A stretch of DNA of 64,000 bases from Mucilaginibacter mallensis (GCF_900105165.1 NZ_LT629740.1:2728001-2792000); one strand, 5' to 3'. Positions 16,048 through 26,239 are shown, counted from the first letter of the stretch. Numbers and translations: made by a program. Notes: generated by a model not told the origin, from the letters alone.

Positions 16048-17193
16048 ATGAGACCTGTTACTTCTAAACTTCCCCAAACGGGGACAACTATATTTACTGT
16101 AATGTCGGCATTAGCTGCCGAGGTTGGGGCTATTAATCTATCTCAGGGTTTCCCTGATTACGACTGTTCGCCGCACTTAGTACATTTGGTTAATGAGGCC
16201 ATGAAAAATGGCCACAACCAATATGCGCCTATGGCTGGTGTTATGCAGCTAAGGGAACAAATAGCTTATAAAACAGAAAAACTATATGGCGCAAAATATA
16301 ATCCCGAAACAGAAATAACCATAACAGCCGGCGGTACACAAGCTATATTTACAGCCATCAGCGCGGTTATACATCCTAATGACGAGGTTATTATATTTGA
16401 ACCTGCTTATGATTGCTATGCCCCTGCCATTAAATTAATGGGCGGCGTTGTAAAATCCCTGGAATTAGAACCACCCAACTACCGCATTGCCTGGGATATG
16501 GTTAAAAGGCTGATCAGCAACCGCACAAAAATGATCATTCTTAATTCGCCGCATAACCCAACCGCTACCATACTGCATAAAGAGGATATAGATAAGTTAA
16601 GCGCGATTGTTAAAGACCAGGATATTCTGATATTAAGCGATGAGGTTTATGAGCACCTGATATATGATGGCGAAACACATCATAGCATGGCCCGTTATCC
16701 TGAGCTTCAGAAACGCAGTTTAATTGTAGCCTCGTTTGGTAAACTTTGCCATGCTACCGGCTGGAAAATCGGCTATTGCCTCGCTCCCGACTGGCTAACA
16801 CAGGAATTTAGAAAAATTCACCAGTTTATCGTGTTCAGTGTTAACACGCCAATGCAATACGCTATTGCCGAATACATTAAAAATGAGGATGTATATTTAG
16901 ACTTGCCTCAAGTTTTTCAACAGAAAAGGGATCACTTCAGAAACGGTATTGAACAAACCCGTTTTAAACTATTACCATGCCACGGATCATACTTTCAATC
17001 AGTAACTTATAGCGATATTACCGATGAAAAGGATGCCGAATTTACCATACGCCTGGCTAAGGAGTTTGGAGTAGCCTCAATACCTACATCAGCATTTTAC
17101 AATAAGGGCATTGATAACCATATTTTACGATTTTGTTTTGCCAAAAGGCAAGAAACGTTGGATAATGCCGTTGATAGATTGATGCGTGTTTAA
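16048..17193 (+). CDS. Methionine aminotransferase (YbdL/MtnE-like, PLP fold type I)
   Basis: A 381-residue class I/II aminotransferase. It opens with the YbdL-like SKLPQTGTTIFTVMSALA, has INLSQGFPDY at about 32-41, NSPHNPTA near 166, DEVYEHLIYDG near 196 and the PLP-binding Lys in SFGKLCHATGWK near 231. YbdL/MtnE enzymes transaminate methionine with keto-methylthiobutyrate and also act on phenylalanine. The following gene is an omega-amidase, which fits the glutamine-transaminase plus omega-amidase couple of methionine salvage. The start ATG at 16048 gives the usual family length. Confidence 0.9.
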   Translation: MRPVTSKLPQTGTTIFTVMSALAAEVGAINLSQGFPDYDCSPHLVHLVNEAMKNGHNQYAPMAGVMQLREQIAYKTEKLYGAKYNPETEITITAGGTQAIFTAISAVIHPNDEVIIFEPAYDCYAPAIKLMGGVVKSLELEPPNYRIAWDMVKRLISNRTKMIILNSPHNPTATILHKEDIDKLSAIVKDQDILILSDEVYEHLIYDGETHHSMARYPELQKRSLIVASFGKLCHATGWKIGYCLAPDWLTQEFRKIHQFIVFSVNTPMQYAIAEYIKNEDVYLDLPQVFQQKRDHFRNGIEQTRFKLLPCHGSYFQSVTYSDITDEKDAEFTIRLAKEFGVASIPTSAFYNKGIDNHILRFCFAKRQETLDNAVDRLMRV

Positions 17194-17262
17194 CTATTAG
17201 TTCATCGCTCCTTAACCGATTAGTAAACCATAGTTTGCAAAACTATCTACTAAAATTAAAGA

Positions 17263-18039
17263 ATGGATAATCTTAAAATTAGCATATTTCAGGGATACCT
17301 TTTTTGGGAAAACATAGATAAAAATCTACAAAACATTGAGTTACGCCTCGGTTCCATACGTGAAAAAACCGAATTAATCATCCTGCCTGAAATGTTTACC
17401 ACAGGCTTTACTATGAATGCTGCAGCATTAGCCGAGCCTATGGGTGGCAAATCAATGCAGTGGATGCATAAAATAGCAGTTAAATATGATGCCGTAGTAA
17501 CAGGCAGCTTGATTATTAAAGAGAACAACAAATATTACAACCGCCTGATATGGATGCGCCCGGATGGCACCCATGAGCATTATGATAAACGCCACCTGTT
17601 TGCTTTAGGCAAAGAACATGAAACTTACACCGCCGGTGATAAGAGGATCATAGTTGAACTCAACGGCTGGAAAATTTGCCCGGTTATTTGTTATGACCTA
17701 CGTTTCCCGGTTTGGCTGCGTAATGTTGGCGGTGAATATGACCTGCTGCTTATTGTAGCCAACTGGCCCGAGCGCCGGGCCTTGCACTGGCGAACCCTTA
17801 TTCCCGCAAGGGCTATTGAAAACCAGGCTTATGTAGTTGCTGTAAACCGTGTTGGGCATGATGGTAATGAGGTTTACCATTCAGGCGATTCTAATTGTAT
17901 TGACCCGAACGGAAAAGTGATCTATTATAAACGCGATGAAGAGGATATGTACACCTTTTCAATTGTAGGTGATGAGATCGAAAAAATACGCCATGCCATG
18001 CCTTTTTTAGAAGACGCGGATAAATTTGAGATCGAATAA
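17263..18039 (+). CDS. Omega-amidase, nitrilase superfamily (YafV-like)
   Basis: A 258-residue carbon-nitrogen hydrolase with the Glu-Lys-Cys triad: Glu43 in LPEMF, Lys near 95 in YDKRHLF, Cys near 143 in CPVICYDLRFP. Length and the segment VAVNRVGHDGNEVYHSGDS match YafV/NIT2 omega-amidases, which hydrolyse alpha-ketoglutaramate and alpha-ketosuccinamate. This pulls glutamine-dependent transamination forward. It lies 69 nt behind the methionine aminotransferase and is followed by a strong palindrome, so the two genes likely form one transcript. Confidence 0.88.
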   Translation: MDNLKISIFQGYLFWENIDKNLQNIELRLGSIREKTELIILPEMFTTGFTMNAAALAEPMGGKSMQWMHKIAVKYDAVVTGSLIIKENNKYYNRLIWMRPDGTHEHYDKRHLFALGKEHETYTAGDKRIIVELNGWKICPVICYDLRFPVWLRNVGGEYDLLLIVANWPERRALHWRTLIPARAIENQAYVVAVNRVGHDGNEVYHSGDSNCIDPNGKVIYYKRDEEDMYTFSIVGDEIEKIRHAMPFLEDADKFEIE

Positions 18040-18077
18040 ATTTGCTTTAAATATTTACTTTTTTAAATCCTTAAGCG

Positions 18078-18109
18078 AACGACTTCTTAAAATATTTTAA
18101 GAAGTCGTT
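18078..18109. terminator. Perfect 32-nt palindrome, likely terminator
   Basis: Two 16-nt arms (AACGACTTCTTAAAAT and its exact reverse complement) meet with no loop bases. It sits 38 nt after the omega-amidase stop and before the GH92 gene. No long T-run follows, so the AT-rich centre or a factor may assist. Confidence 0.6.
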
Positions 18110-18173
18110 GTTATATAGGGCAAAATCCACATAAACTTCTTAATTTGCAGGGTATTTAACTTATTAAAATCCC

Positions 18174-21100
18174 ATGAAACTGATACCCCGTTTTCTGTTG
18201 GTAATCGCTTTACTCTTCTCAATCATATTTCAATCATCGGCACAAAAAAAGAGAGACTATACACAATTAGTTGATCCTTTTATTGGCACAGGTGGCCACG
18301 GGCATACTTTTCCGGGCGCTGTAAGGCCCTTTGGTATGGTACAATTGAGTCCGGATACAAGATTAGGCACCTGGGACGGGTGTTCAGGATATTATTATGC
18401 GGATACCGTAATTTACGGATTTTCGCATACACACCTTAGTGGTACAGGCATACCTGATTATTGCGATGTGCTATTCATGCCTACTACCGGCGAGCCTAAA
18501 TTTAAGAATACCGATTATCTTTCAGGCTTTAAAAAGAAGAATGAAAGTGCCACACCGGGTTATTATAAAACACTTTTAGATAAGTATAATATCGGCGTTG
18601 AGCTAACCGCTACAACACGTGTTGGCGTTCACCGTTATACTTATCCATCAACTCATGAAGCCAATATTATTATTGATCTGCAACACCGTGATGAAGTTTT
18701 AGAATCATGGATAGAAGTAGTTAATGATCATGAGATCCGTGGGCTGCGCCGTTCAAGATCATGGGCCAGTAATCAATATGTTTATTTCTATGCTAAATTT
18801 TCAAAACCATTTAAAACTTATGGCATAGCGGTTGATGACCAGCTGCAACCCGGTAAAACCAAAGCAGAAGGTAAAAACATCAAAATGTATATCCAGTTTA
18901 ATAATCCCGGCGAAGTAATATCCAAGGTGGGTATATCTGATGTAAGTGCCGAAGGCGCGTTAAAGAACCTCGATGCCGAGGTGCCTGATTTCGACTTTAA
19001 AAAAGTTCAGCATGATGCCAAAATAGCGTGGAATACTGAGCTGTCAAAAATAGATGTACAAGGCGGCGCCCCTACTGCATCAACACAAATGGGTATGCAG
19101 CCTGTTGCAGCAAGTACCGCTGAAAGGCATAAACCCAAAGCTGTAATGGTTGATTATATTAAAGAGAAGCAGGTTACTTTTTATACTGCCCTGTATCATT
19201 GCATGATAGCGCCTAATATTTATAATGATGTTGACGGCCAATACCGGGGAATGGATAACAGGATACACACCGCGCAAGGCTTTAATTATTATACCGTGTT
19301 TTCATTATGGGATACTTATCGAGCCGAAGACCCATTGTTTAACCTTATCGACCGTAAAAGAACACTTGACTTTGTAAAATCATTTTTGGCGATGTACGAA
19401 CAGGGTGGCTTATTGCCTATATGGCCTTTAGCTTCAAGCGAAACTTATTGTATGGTGGGCAATCACTCCATTCCGGTTATTGTTGATGCTTATATGAAGG
19501 GCATTAATGGCTTTGATACCGAGGAAGCATTAACAGCCATGAAATCAGCCGTAAACCGCACCCAGTTTGGTTTAGATAGCTACCGTAATAATGGAGTTAC
19601 ATTAGCTGATGATGAGCCCGAATCAGTATCAAAAACACTAGAGTATGCAATTGACGACTGGTGTATAGCCCAAATGGCCAAATCGATGGGTAAGCAACAG
19701 GATTATAACGAATTCATTAAACGTGCCCAATACTGGAAAAACAATTTTAACGATCAGAATGGATTTATGCAGGCCCGTACAAATGGCGGCTGGTATACTC
19801 CTTTTGATCCTACCGAACTTAACAATAATTACACGGAGGGCAACTCATGGCAATATTCATTTTTAGTTCCGCAGGATGTACAAGGGTTAATTGAGCGTAT
19901 GGGTGGCAAGGATAAATTTGAAGCAAAACTGGATGAGTTGTTTACTACAAGTTCAAAACTTACGGGTAAGGATGTATCAGATGTAACCGGACTTATCGGC
20001 CAGTATGCGCATGGCGATGAGCCAAGCCATCATATGGCCTATTTATATAATTTCACCGACTCGCCCGATAAAACACAATATTACATCAACAAAATATTGA
20101 ACGAAGAATACAGTCCGAACCCTGATGGCTTGTCAGGCAATGAGGATTGCGGGCAAATGTCGGCGTGGTATGTGATGAGTTCATTGGGTATTTATAATAC
20201 TATGCCTGGTCAGCAGCAATTCCAGATCGGTATGCCGCAATTTGATAAAACGGTTCTCAGTCTTGAGAATGGTAAAAAGTTCACCATCATCAATTCAGGC
20301 CAGGGCATTAGCCGCTCAAACATTTACTTGCAAGGCATAAACCTGAATAAACAGGCATATAACAAGAGCTTTATAGAGTATAACACCATTATGAATGGGG
20401 GCGAATTTGAAGTCTTTACAGGCAAACTACCTAACAAGATGTTTGAAGAAGGATTGGAAAAACCAACTTCATTAATTACTGACAACCTGCTTGTATCTAA
20501 TCCTTACATAATAGCACCTGCAAAAACATTTAAAAAACCATTTAATGTTGAGATAGGAACTACCGATAAAGACGCGCAAATTTATTACACGCTTGATGGG
20601 TCGCCACCATCATCAAGCTCAGCACGTTATTCCACTCCTATTTCAATTTCTGCTAATACAACTGTTAAGGCCATATCTATAAAAAATGGCAAATCAAGTT
20701 TTGTAAGCACTGCTGTTTTTACTAAAATACGGGATGATATAAAACTCACGCTGATAAATAAATATTTGGATCAGTATAAGGATCAGGGCGATAATACATT
20801 GATTAACGGCCTATATGGTAAAGATAACTGGCAATTGGGTAACTGGCAGGGCTTTCAAGGGAATGACCTTGTTGCCATACTTGATTTTGGACAGGTAAAA
20901 CCAGTGAACAAGATCAGTTTAGGCACATTACAGGATACAGGCTCATGGGTAGTTTTTCCACAGTATGTTCAATATTGGTCATCAGATGATGGCAAAAACT
21001 ACAAACTACTGGCAACGGTTAACAATAAGGTTGATATAAAAGACACGAAAGTGCAAATCCAGCAGTTTAAAGCTGATCTGAATACAAATGCACGCTATAT

Positions 21101-21197
21101 TAAAGTAGTAGCCAAACAATATGGGCCGCTGCCGGAGTGGCATGAGGCCAAAGGCAATCAATCCTACATTTTTGCTGATGAAATAACAGTAGAATAA
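18174..21197 (+). CDS. Secreted GH92 family alpha-mannosidase with C-terminal binding domains
   Basis: A 1007-residue protein with a signal peptide ending near FQSSAQ (about residue 24). The GH92 N-terminal sandwich carries the family hallmark GTGGHGHTFPGAVRPFGM at about 37-54. The (alpha/alpha)6 domain contains MVGNHSIPVIVDAY near 430 and GNEDCGQMSAWYVMSSLGIY near 655, which includes the conserved catalytic-region Glu and Asp. After residue 790 there is a chitobiase/Fn3-like module (IYYTLDGSPPSSS), then an F5/8-type (discoidin-like) module to the end. GH92 enzymes are calcium-dependent exo-alpha-mannosidases acting on N-glycans or yeast mannan. No SusCD pair is adjacent, so it is an orphan secreted glycosidase here. 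Confidence 0.95.
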   Translation: MKLIPRFLLVIALLFSIIFQSSAQKKRDYTQLVDPFIGTGGHGHTFPGAVRPFGMVQLSPDTRLGTWDGCSGYYYADTVIYGFSHTHLSGTGIPDYCDVLFMPTTGEPKFKNTDYLSGFKKKNESATPGYYKTLLDKYNIGVELTATTRVGVHRYTYPSTHEANIIIDLQHRDEVLESWIEVVNDHEIRGLRRSRSWASNQYVYFYAKFSKPFKTYGIAVDDQLQPGKTKAEGKNIKMYIQFNNPGEVISKVGISDVSAEGALKNLDAEVPDFDFKKVQHDAKIAWNTELSKIDVQGGAPTASTQMGMQPVAASTAERHKPKAVMVDYIKEKQVTFYTALYHCMIAPNIYNDVDGQYRGMDNRIHTAQGFNYYTVFSLWDTYRAEDPLFNLIDRKRTLDFVKSFLAMYEQGGLLPIWPLASSETYCMVGNHSIPVIVDAYMKGINGFDTEEALTAMKSAVNRTQFGLDSYRNNGVTLADDEPESVSKTLEYAIDDWCIAQMAKSMGKQQDYNEFIKRAQYWKNNFNDQNGFMQARTNGGWYTPFDPTELNNNYTEGNSWQYSFLVPQDVQGLIERMGGKDKFEAKLDELFTTSSKLTGKDVSDVTGLIGQYAHGDEPSHHMAYLYNFTDSPDKTQYYINKILNEEYSPNPDGLSGNEDCGQMSAWYVMSSLGIYNTMPGQQQFQIGMPQFDKTVLSLENGKKFTIINSGQGISRSNIYLQGINLNKQAYNKSFIEYNTIMNGGEFEVFTGKLPNKMFEEGLEKPTSLITDNLLVSNPYIIAPAKTFKKPFNVEIGTTDKDAQIYYTLDGSPPSSSSARYSTPISISANTTVKAISIKNGKSSFVSTAVFTKIRDDIKLTLINKYLDQYKDQGDNTLINGLYGKDNWQLGNWQGFQGNDLVAILDFGQVKPVNKISLGTLQDTGSWVVFPQYVQYWSSDDGKNYKLLATVNNKVDIKDTKVQIQQFKADLNTNARYIKVVAKQYGPLPEWHEAKGNQSYIFADEITVE

Positions 21198-21206
21198 CCT
21201 TATTCG

Positions 21207-21239
21207 TAGAGACGCAAAATATTGCGTCTCTATTTTTTT
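21207..21239 (+). terminator. GACGCAA/TTGCGTC hairpin with T-run (terminator; interspersed repeat copy 1)
   Basis: Arms TAGAGACGCAA and TTGCGTCTCTA (11 bp, perfect) flank AATA at 21207-21232 and are followed by seven T. It lies 9 nt after the GH92 stop. The same core recurs at 23321-23338, 41437-41458 and, with compensating changes, 41479-41502. Confidence 0.75.
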
Positions 21240-21801
21240 ATTGCTTCACAGCAGCCAGGTTATAGCGTTGGATATATGACCTGACACTATAAAAATCAAA
21301 TTTCTTATCGTTATTAAATTCTGATGCCAATGCCTGGTTATCGTTTAGCATGTCATAGAGGATCTTTCTGCCTTTTTTAGGAAAGAGCCAGTCCTCCTGC
21401 ATAAGTATGAGCTGCAATGGGTCCTCTCCTTTTGCTACATACCAGCAAGCGTTATAGGCCATATAGTGTTCTTTACTATATGGAACATTAGCATAATAAA
21501 AATCAATCTTTCCACGCTCAATATAGGCCACAAATTGCTTTTTCTGTTTTTTGCCAACTGATTTTACTGTATAATAATATCTGTCCCCTGCTATATGGTA
21601 ACCGTTTAAATATTGGGTTTTTATTTTATGAAACTTCTCATCCAACAGACTTTTATATTGCGGGGCTAACCAGCGGTTAAGTTCTACGTAGCAATGAATG
21701 GTATCATTGTTTAAACCAATAACATAACCATTTTTCTGAGCATCCGCATTTTTTATCAGCATAAGAATAAATACTGATAATACTATACATATCTTTTTCA
21801 T
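21238..21801 (-). CDS. Secreted protein of unknown function
   Basis: A 187-residue product with a signal peptide (MKKICIVLSVFILMLIKNADA). The mature part begins GYVIGLNNDTIHCYVEL, a pattern seen in many small Bacteroidota envelope proteins of unknown role. It continues with aromatic-rich beta-strand-like segments (IDFYYANVPYSKEHYMAY). No catalytic motif is seen. It converges on the GH92 gene; the hairpin at 21207-21239 separates the two. Confidence 0.65.
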   Translation of the reverse strand: MKKICIVLSVFILMLIKNADAQKNGYVIGLNNDTIHCYVELNRWLAPQYKSLLDEKFHKIKTQYLNGYHIAGDRYYYTVKSVGKKQKKQFVAYIERGKIDFYYANVPYSKEHYMAYNACWYVAKGEDPLQLILMQEDWLFPKKGRKILYDMLNDNQALASEFNNDKKFDFYSVRSYIQRYNLAAVKQ

Positions 21802-21929
21802 AACATGCTTATAACTATATAAAAGTAGTATATAATCACATTAATAATCAAAGTGTTATGTAATATATCAGTTGCAAAAACCCACCGTAACTTAAATATT
21901 ACTCATTGATGGAAAGAAACGTGTTTATG

Positions 21930-23171
21930 CTAATCTTTTATCAGTTTAGGTCCATTAGTTAAGGTATAAGCAGCTATTTTATGGCCAATGTTTTGAGCTG
22001 CAGTATTTTCAAAAGGATAATGAATACCGCCATATATACGGCTGTAACCGTTCTCCCACTCTACTTTGCTTAGTGATTCTACCAGACGTGTTGGTTCACC
22101 TGCGGTTGTTGTATGCAGTTCCAGTTTGTTATTATCGCCATAAAAGGCTTTAAGTACATCATAACCGGCAGCAATGGTAGCGCTGTGCCCACTTGGATAA
22201 CTTGGATGCGCCGGCGTATTGATCAATGGAGTCCATTTAGCGTATGATTTTACCGTGCCTGTACTATCGGCATTTAAAGCTGTAACCGGTCTCCAGAACA
22301 AGTAACCGTATTTACCGCCCCAAACTTCTATCCTCGCGTCAGCTTCAGCAATATCAACCAAAACAAATATTAAGGCATTTTTTTCAAGCGAGGTACCATT
22401 ATTTATAGCCAGTAAACGCGCACCTTCATTAACTGTTAACTCAGCATCCTGTTTATAAAATTGCGCTATATGTGTTTGGTCTTCGGTACGGGTTGTACTT
22501 TTAATTTCACCAATATCTTTTACCTCGGCTAAAGCTTTTTTGTACTCGTCGCTGCCAATAGCAGGAGGCGCCTCAGGCAGGAACTGCTTTGAGCTTTTTA
22601 AAATAAATGGTTTCACATTTCCCCATTCTACATCTATACCCGGTGCAAATTTACCCGGTGTAGGTCTATATTGTCCAACGCCTGGACTTGCAGGGCCAGC
22701 ATAAGTAGTTAGCGGACTTGAGCCATCATTTGCCCGCAATGCAATAATATCCGCCGCCGATGCTTCGCCAACTGATTGCGCACTGCCAACCGGGCCATCA
22801 GTGATCGCCTTAATACTGCTATCCAATGCGGAATCAAGCGCAGGCTTTTGAGTCGGGAAATAATTAACTAATACCGCATGCGCAGCATATATAACAGTTG
22901 CCTGTAACGATGCCTTACCCTTAACCGCCACGTAATAATGATATGGTGTGCCGATATGCTTAACGGAATTTACAGCATCATAAACCGCTATAGCTTCAAT
23001 AGCTTCTATCCTGCTGCCAAGATTGCTGTTTAAGCCTGCTGTTTTTGTGGCTTTAACGGTTATTAGGTTCCAGCTAACTACAGCATCAGGCTGCGTACCC
23101 GCAGCTGAAGCGCTCTTAAATAAGAATAATGTAGCGCCAATGAGGATAATAAATAGTAGTATTTTTTTCAT
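21930..23171 (-). CDS. Vanadium-dependent haloperoxidase-like PAP2 superfamily protein
   Basis: A 413-residue exported protein (signal peptide MKKILLFIILIGATLFLFKSA). It has the three vanadate/phosphate-binding motifs of the vanadium chloroperoxidase/PAP2 fold: FWRPVTAL preceded by Lys (GGKYGYLFW) near 287, PSYPSGHSA near 325 and SRIYGGIHYPFEN near 380. The spacing matches secreted bacterial vanadium haloperoxidase homologues, which are all-alpha. Peroxidase and phosphatase function cannot be separated from sequence alone. It is monocistronic and divergent from the TfoX-domain gene. Confidence 0.85.
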   Translation of the reverse strand: MKKILLFIILIGATLFLFKSASAAGTQPDAVVSWNLITVKATKTAGLNSNLGSRIEAIEAIAVYDAVNSVKHIGTPYHYYVAVKGKASLQATVIYAAHAVLVNYFPTQKPALDSALDSSIKAITDGPVGSAQSVGEASAADIIALRANDGSSPLTTYAGPASPGVGQYRPTPGKFAPGIDVEWGNVKPFILKSSKQFLPEAPPAIGSDEYKKALAEVKDIGEIKSTTRTEDQTHIAQFYKQDAELTVNEGARLLAINNGTSLEKNALIFVLVDIAEADARIEVWGGKYGYLFWRPVTALNADSTGTVKSYAKWTPLINTPAHPSYPSGHSATIAAGYDVLKAFYGDNNKLELHTTTAGEPTRLVESLSKVEWENGYSRIYGGIHYPFENTAAQNIGHKIAAYTLTNGPKLIKD

Positions 23172-23320
23172 TTTAGGATGGATAATAGTTTTTTTTAAAA
23201 CTCATGTAAACACAAATATAACAAAGACTATAATATCCATAGAATAAATAGAATAATTTAATATTAGCTTAACATTCTTTATAAGAAATTGAAAATATAC
23301 CTTACATCTTCTTAAATTAA

Positions 23321-23338
23321 GACGCAAACTGTTGCGTC
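23321..23338. repeat. GACGCAA/TTGCGTC palindrome (interspersed repeat copy 2)
   Basis: Arms GACGCAA and TTGCGTC flank ACTG in the divergent spacer between the haloperoxidase-like and TfoX-domain genes. The outer bases of the longer copies are only partly kept (AA before, TC after). It cannot be a terminator for either neighbour, since both genes are transcribed away from it. Confidence 0.6.
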
Positions 23339-23388
23339 TCTACGGAGTAGGTTTTAATTGTTATATTTGAATAACGAATTTATAAACC

Positions 23389-23736
23389 ATGGCTTATAGT
23401 GAGCGCCTAACCAATATTATTAGAGAAGTTTTTGCCGACCTGCCGGATGTTGAAGAGAAGAAAATGTTCCGCGGGGTTTGTTTTATGGTGAATGGCAAAA
23501 TGTGTATTTGTATAAGTGATGATAACCTTTTATGTCGTGTTGGGCCCGATATTTTTGAAGAAGCTCTTGAAAAAGACGGCACCCATACTATGGTTAATAA
23601 TGGCCGAACAATGAAAGGTTTTGTGTATGTTAGCGAAGATGTACTTCAAAAAAGGTCGGATTTTGATTACTGGATAAATAATTCGCTTGCGTTTAATAAA
23701 TTCGCCAAAGCCTCAAAACCAAAGCACAAAAAGTAA
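23389..23736 (+). CDS. TfoX N-terminal domain protein
   Basis: A 115-residue protein that is one TfoX/Sxy N-terminal domain (PF04993): YSERLTNIIRE, then the hallmark KKMFRGVCFMVNGKMC, then LLCRVGPD and MKGFVYVSED. The C-terminal TfoX_C domain of competence regulators is absent, as in most Bacteroidota homologues. Its role outside gamma-proteobacterial competence is not established. A perfect -7 box (TATATTTG, 23362-23369) lies 19 nt before the ATG. Confidence 0.88.
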   Translation: MAYSERLTNIIREVFADLPDVEEKKMFRGVCFMVNGKMCICISDDNLLCRVGPDIFEEALEKDGTHTMVNNGRTMKGFVYVSEDVLQKRSDFDYWINNSLAFNKFAKASKPKHKK

Positions 23737-23845
23737 ACCTTAACGAGATTTATTAGCCCTCATGAAATTTCGCTGCCGAATTTACGTTGTTAATTTTTGT
23801 TTACACGGCTATGATTTAGAGCCATAATTTTACATCTTTACGCCC

Positions 23846-26185
23846 ATGTTCAGACGTATTAAAAACCGATTTCTCAGGTATTTTGTTATTTTTATCTATT
23901 TTGTAATTCTGTTTTTCTGTGCAATAGAATTAAACTTCCTTAATCTTTTTGGCTACTCTCCTGATATGCAGGATATTAGAAACCCATCCATGTCGGTAGG
24001 CTCACAGGTATATACTGCTGATGGAAAACTGATAGGTCAGTATTACCGGGAAAACCGTTCTCCCGTTGAGTTCAATAAGATATCACCAAACTTGGTAAAC
24101 GCCTTAATTGCAACTGAAGATGTACGCTTTTACCATCACCACGGCGTTGATTTTTATTCATTTTTCACCAGCATTCTATCAACCGCAAAAGGTGATAAAC
24201 GGGGAGGCAGTACAATTACCCAACAATTAGCAAAAAACCTTTTCGAAACACGTAAAAAGAAATCGCAAGGCTTTATAAAGCATATTCCTTTTGTACGTAC
24301 ACTGGTATATAAATGTAAGGAATGGCTTACCGCATTTAAAATTGAACACGTTTATTCAAAACAGGAAATACTTACGCTTTACCTGAATACTGTGCCGTTC
24401 GGCAATAATACATTTGGTATAAAAACAGCCACACTAAAGTATTTTGATAAAACTCCCGATCAGGTTAACCCTGCCGAAGCTGCAACATTGATAGGTATGC
24501 TTAAAGCAACATCAACCTATAACCCAATTAATAACCCCGATCGTTCGTTAGACAGGCGCAATACCGTTTTAAGCCAGATGGAAAAGAACGGTTATTTAAA
24601 TAAAGCTGATTACGATGCTAATGTAGCTAAACCTATCGGCCTTAATTTAAGCTATGTTGACGATGAATCGAATGGCGACTCCTACCTGCGCGAAGCAGTG
24701 GAAAGATGGCTTAAAAAATGGTTAAAGGATAACGATTATGACCTTTATACCGATGGTTTAAAGATCTACACTACCATCGATTCACGCTTACAGCAATACG
24801 CCGAAGAAGCAGTTGCCGAAAAAATGAAAATGCTGCAAAAACGCTTTGATAATGTATGGGGTACAAAAAACCCATGGCGCGATTTCAGCGGTAACGAGAT
24901 CAAAGATTTTGTGTTAAAATCTGAGGAGAATTTACCTATTTATAAAATTCTGGACAGGAAATTCCACGGTGATTCTGTACAGATCAAAAAATACTTCGAG
25001 ACTAAAAAGAGAATGACTGTATTTACCTGGAATGGTGAAAAAGACACTACATTCTCTAGTGTTGACTCTATCAGATACTACGCCCGTATTTTAAATACAG
25101 GTATGATGACCATTGAACCATCAACCGGAATGATAAAAGACTGGGTTGGCGGTATTGATTATAAATACTTTAATTATGATCACGTAAACCAGGCAAAACG
25201 CCAGGCGGGATCAACATTTAAGCCTTTTGCTTATGTAACCGCCCTGGATAATGGCTTTACCCCTTGCGATAAATTTACCGATAAGCCAGTAACCATAAAA
25301 TATATTGATAACGGAAAACAAGAGGTGTGGCAACCAAACAACGCCGACTTCCGTTTTAGTTATCAAGAGATGTCATTACGCTGGGCTATGGGTAAATCAG
25401 TAAATTCAATTACCGCGCAGTTAACCGAACAGGTTGGCTGGGATAAGATTGTGCAATATGCGCACAAACTGGGTATTGAAAGTCCGCTGAAATCCGTACC
25501 ATCGGTATCATTAGGTTCAAATGATGTATCTGTCTATGAAATGGTGCGCGCTTATAGCACATTCCTGAATAAAGGTTCAAAGATAGATCCCTTACTGGTA
25601 ACCAAGATCACTGATCAAGATGGTAACGTATTACAGGAATTTACCTTAAAAACCGAGAAAGTTTTAAGTGAAGAAACCGCATGGCTGATGCTATATATGT
25701 TCAGGGGCGGTATGGAAGAACCGGGTGGTACATCACAGGCTTTATGGGAGTATCCGGGTCTGTGGAAAAAAGAGAGTAATCAAATAGGTGGTAAGACCGG
25801 TACATCATCGCATTATGTTGATGGCTGGTACATGGGTATCACCAAGGATCTGGTTACCGGAGTTTGGGTTGGTGCTGATGACCGCAGCGTTCACTTTAAA
25901 GATTCAGAAACCGGCGAAGGATCGCATACCGCATTGCCGATTTTTGCAAGATTTATGGAGAAAGTCTATGCTGATCCAAAATCAGGCTATACCCCAGGGC
26001 CATTTCCTAAACCATGGGTAAAGATCACCAAGGAATATGATTGCCCTTCACCAAGGATCTCAGCTGATACAACTGCAACAGATAGTTTGGGTGACACACC
26101 TGCAGATACAACAATGACAGCACCTGCAGTAAAAACACCATCGCAAGATAAACCCGACAGCAAACCACCCGGGCAGGAAGAATGA
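23846..26185 (+). CDS. Penicillin-binding protein 1A, bifunctional glycosyltransferase/transpeptidase
   Basis: A 779-residue class A PBP. A single N-terminal membrane anchor (YFVIFIYFVILFFCAI) is followed by a GT51 domain with the catalytic Glu near 91 (ATEDVRFYHHHGVD) and GGSTITQQLAKNLF near 120. The transpeptidase domain has the active-site Ser in GSTFKPF near 455, the SxN motif GKSVNS near 520 and KTGTS near 650. The tail after 730 is Pro/Thr/Asp-rich and of low complexity. It polymerises and crosslinks peptidoglycan in the periplasm. The next gene follows after 54 nt and may be co-transcribed. Confidence 0.95.
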   Translation: MFRRIKNRFLRYFVIFIYFVILFFCAIELNFLNLFGYSPDMQDIRNPSMSVGSQVYTADGKLIGQYYRENRSPVEFNKISPNLVNALIATEDVRFYHHHGVDFYSFFTSILSTAKGDKRGGSTITQQLAKNLFETRKKKSQGFIKHIPFVRTLVYKCKEWLTAFKIEHVYSKQEILTLYLNTVPFGNNTFGIKTATLKYFDKTPDQVNPAEAATLIGMLKATSTYNPINNPDRSLDRRNTVLSQMEKNGYLNKADYDANVAKPIGLNLSYVDDESNGDSYLREAVERWLKKWLKDNDYDLYTDGLKIYTTIDSRLQQYAEEAVAEKMKMLQKRFDNVWGTKNPWRDFSGNEIKDFVLKSEENLPIYKILDRKFHGDSVQIKKYFETKKRMTVFTWNGEKDTTFSSVDSIRYYARILNTGMMTIEPSTGMIKDWVGGIDYKYFNYDHVNQAKRQAGSTFKPFAYVTALDNGFTPCDKFTDKPVTIKYIDNGKQEVWQPNNADFRFSYQEMSLRWAMGKSVNSITAQLTEQVGWDKIVQYAHKLGIESPLKSVPSVSLGSNDVSVYEMVRAYSTFLNKGSKIDPLLVTKITDQDGNVLQEFTLKTEKVLSEETAWLMLYMFRGGMEEPGGTSQALWEYPGLWKKESNQIGGKTGTSSHYVDGWYMGITKDLVTGVWVGADDRSVHFKDSETGEGSHTALPIFARFMEKVYADPKSGYTPGPFPKPWVKITKEYDCPSPRISADTTATDSLGDTPADTTMTAPAVKTPSQDKPDSKPPGQEE

Positions 26186-26239
26186 TAAAAAATTTGTAAT
26201 TTAATTGCGCTAAGCCAACACAATTGATACCTGGAAAAT

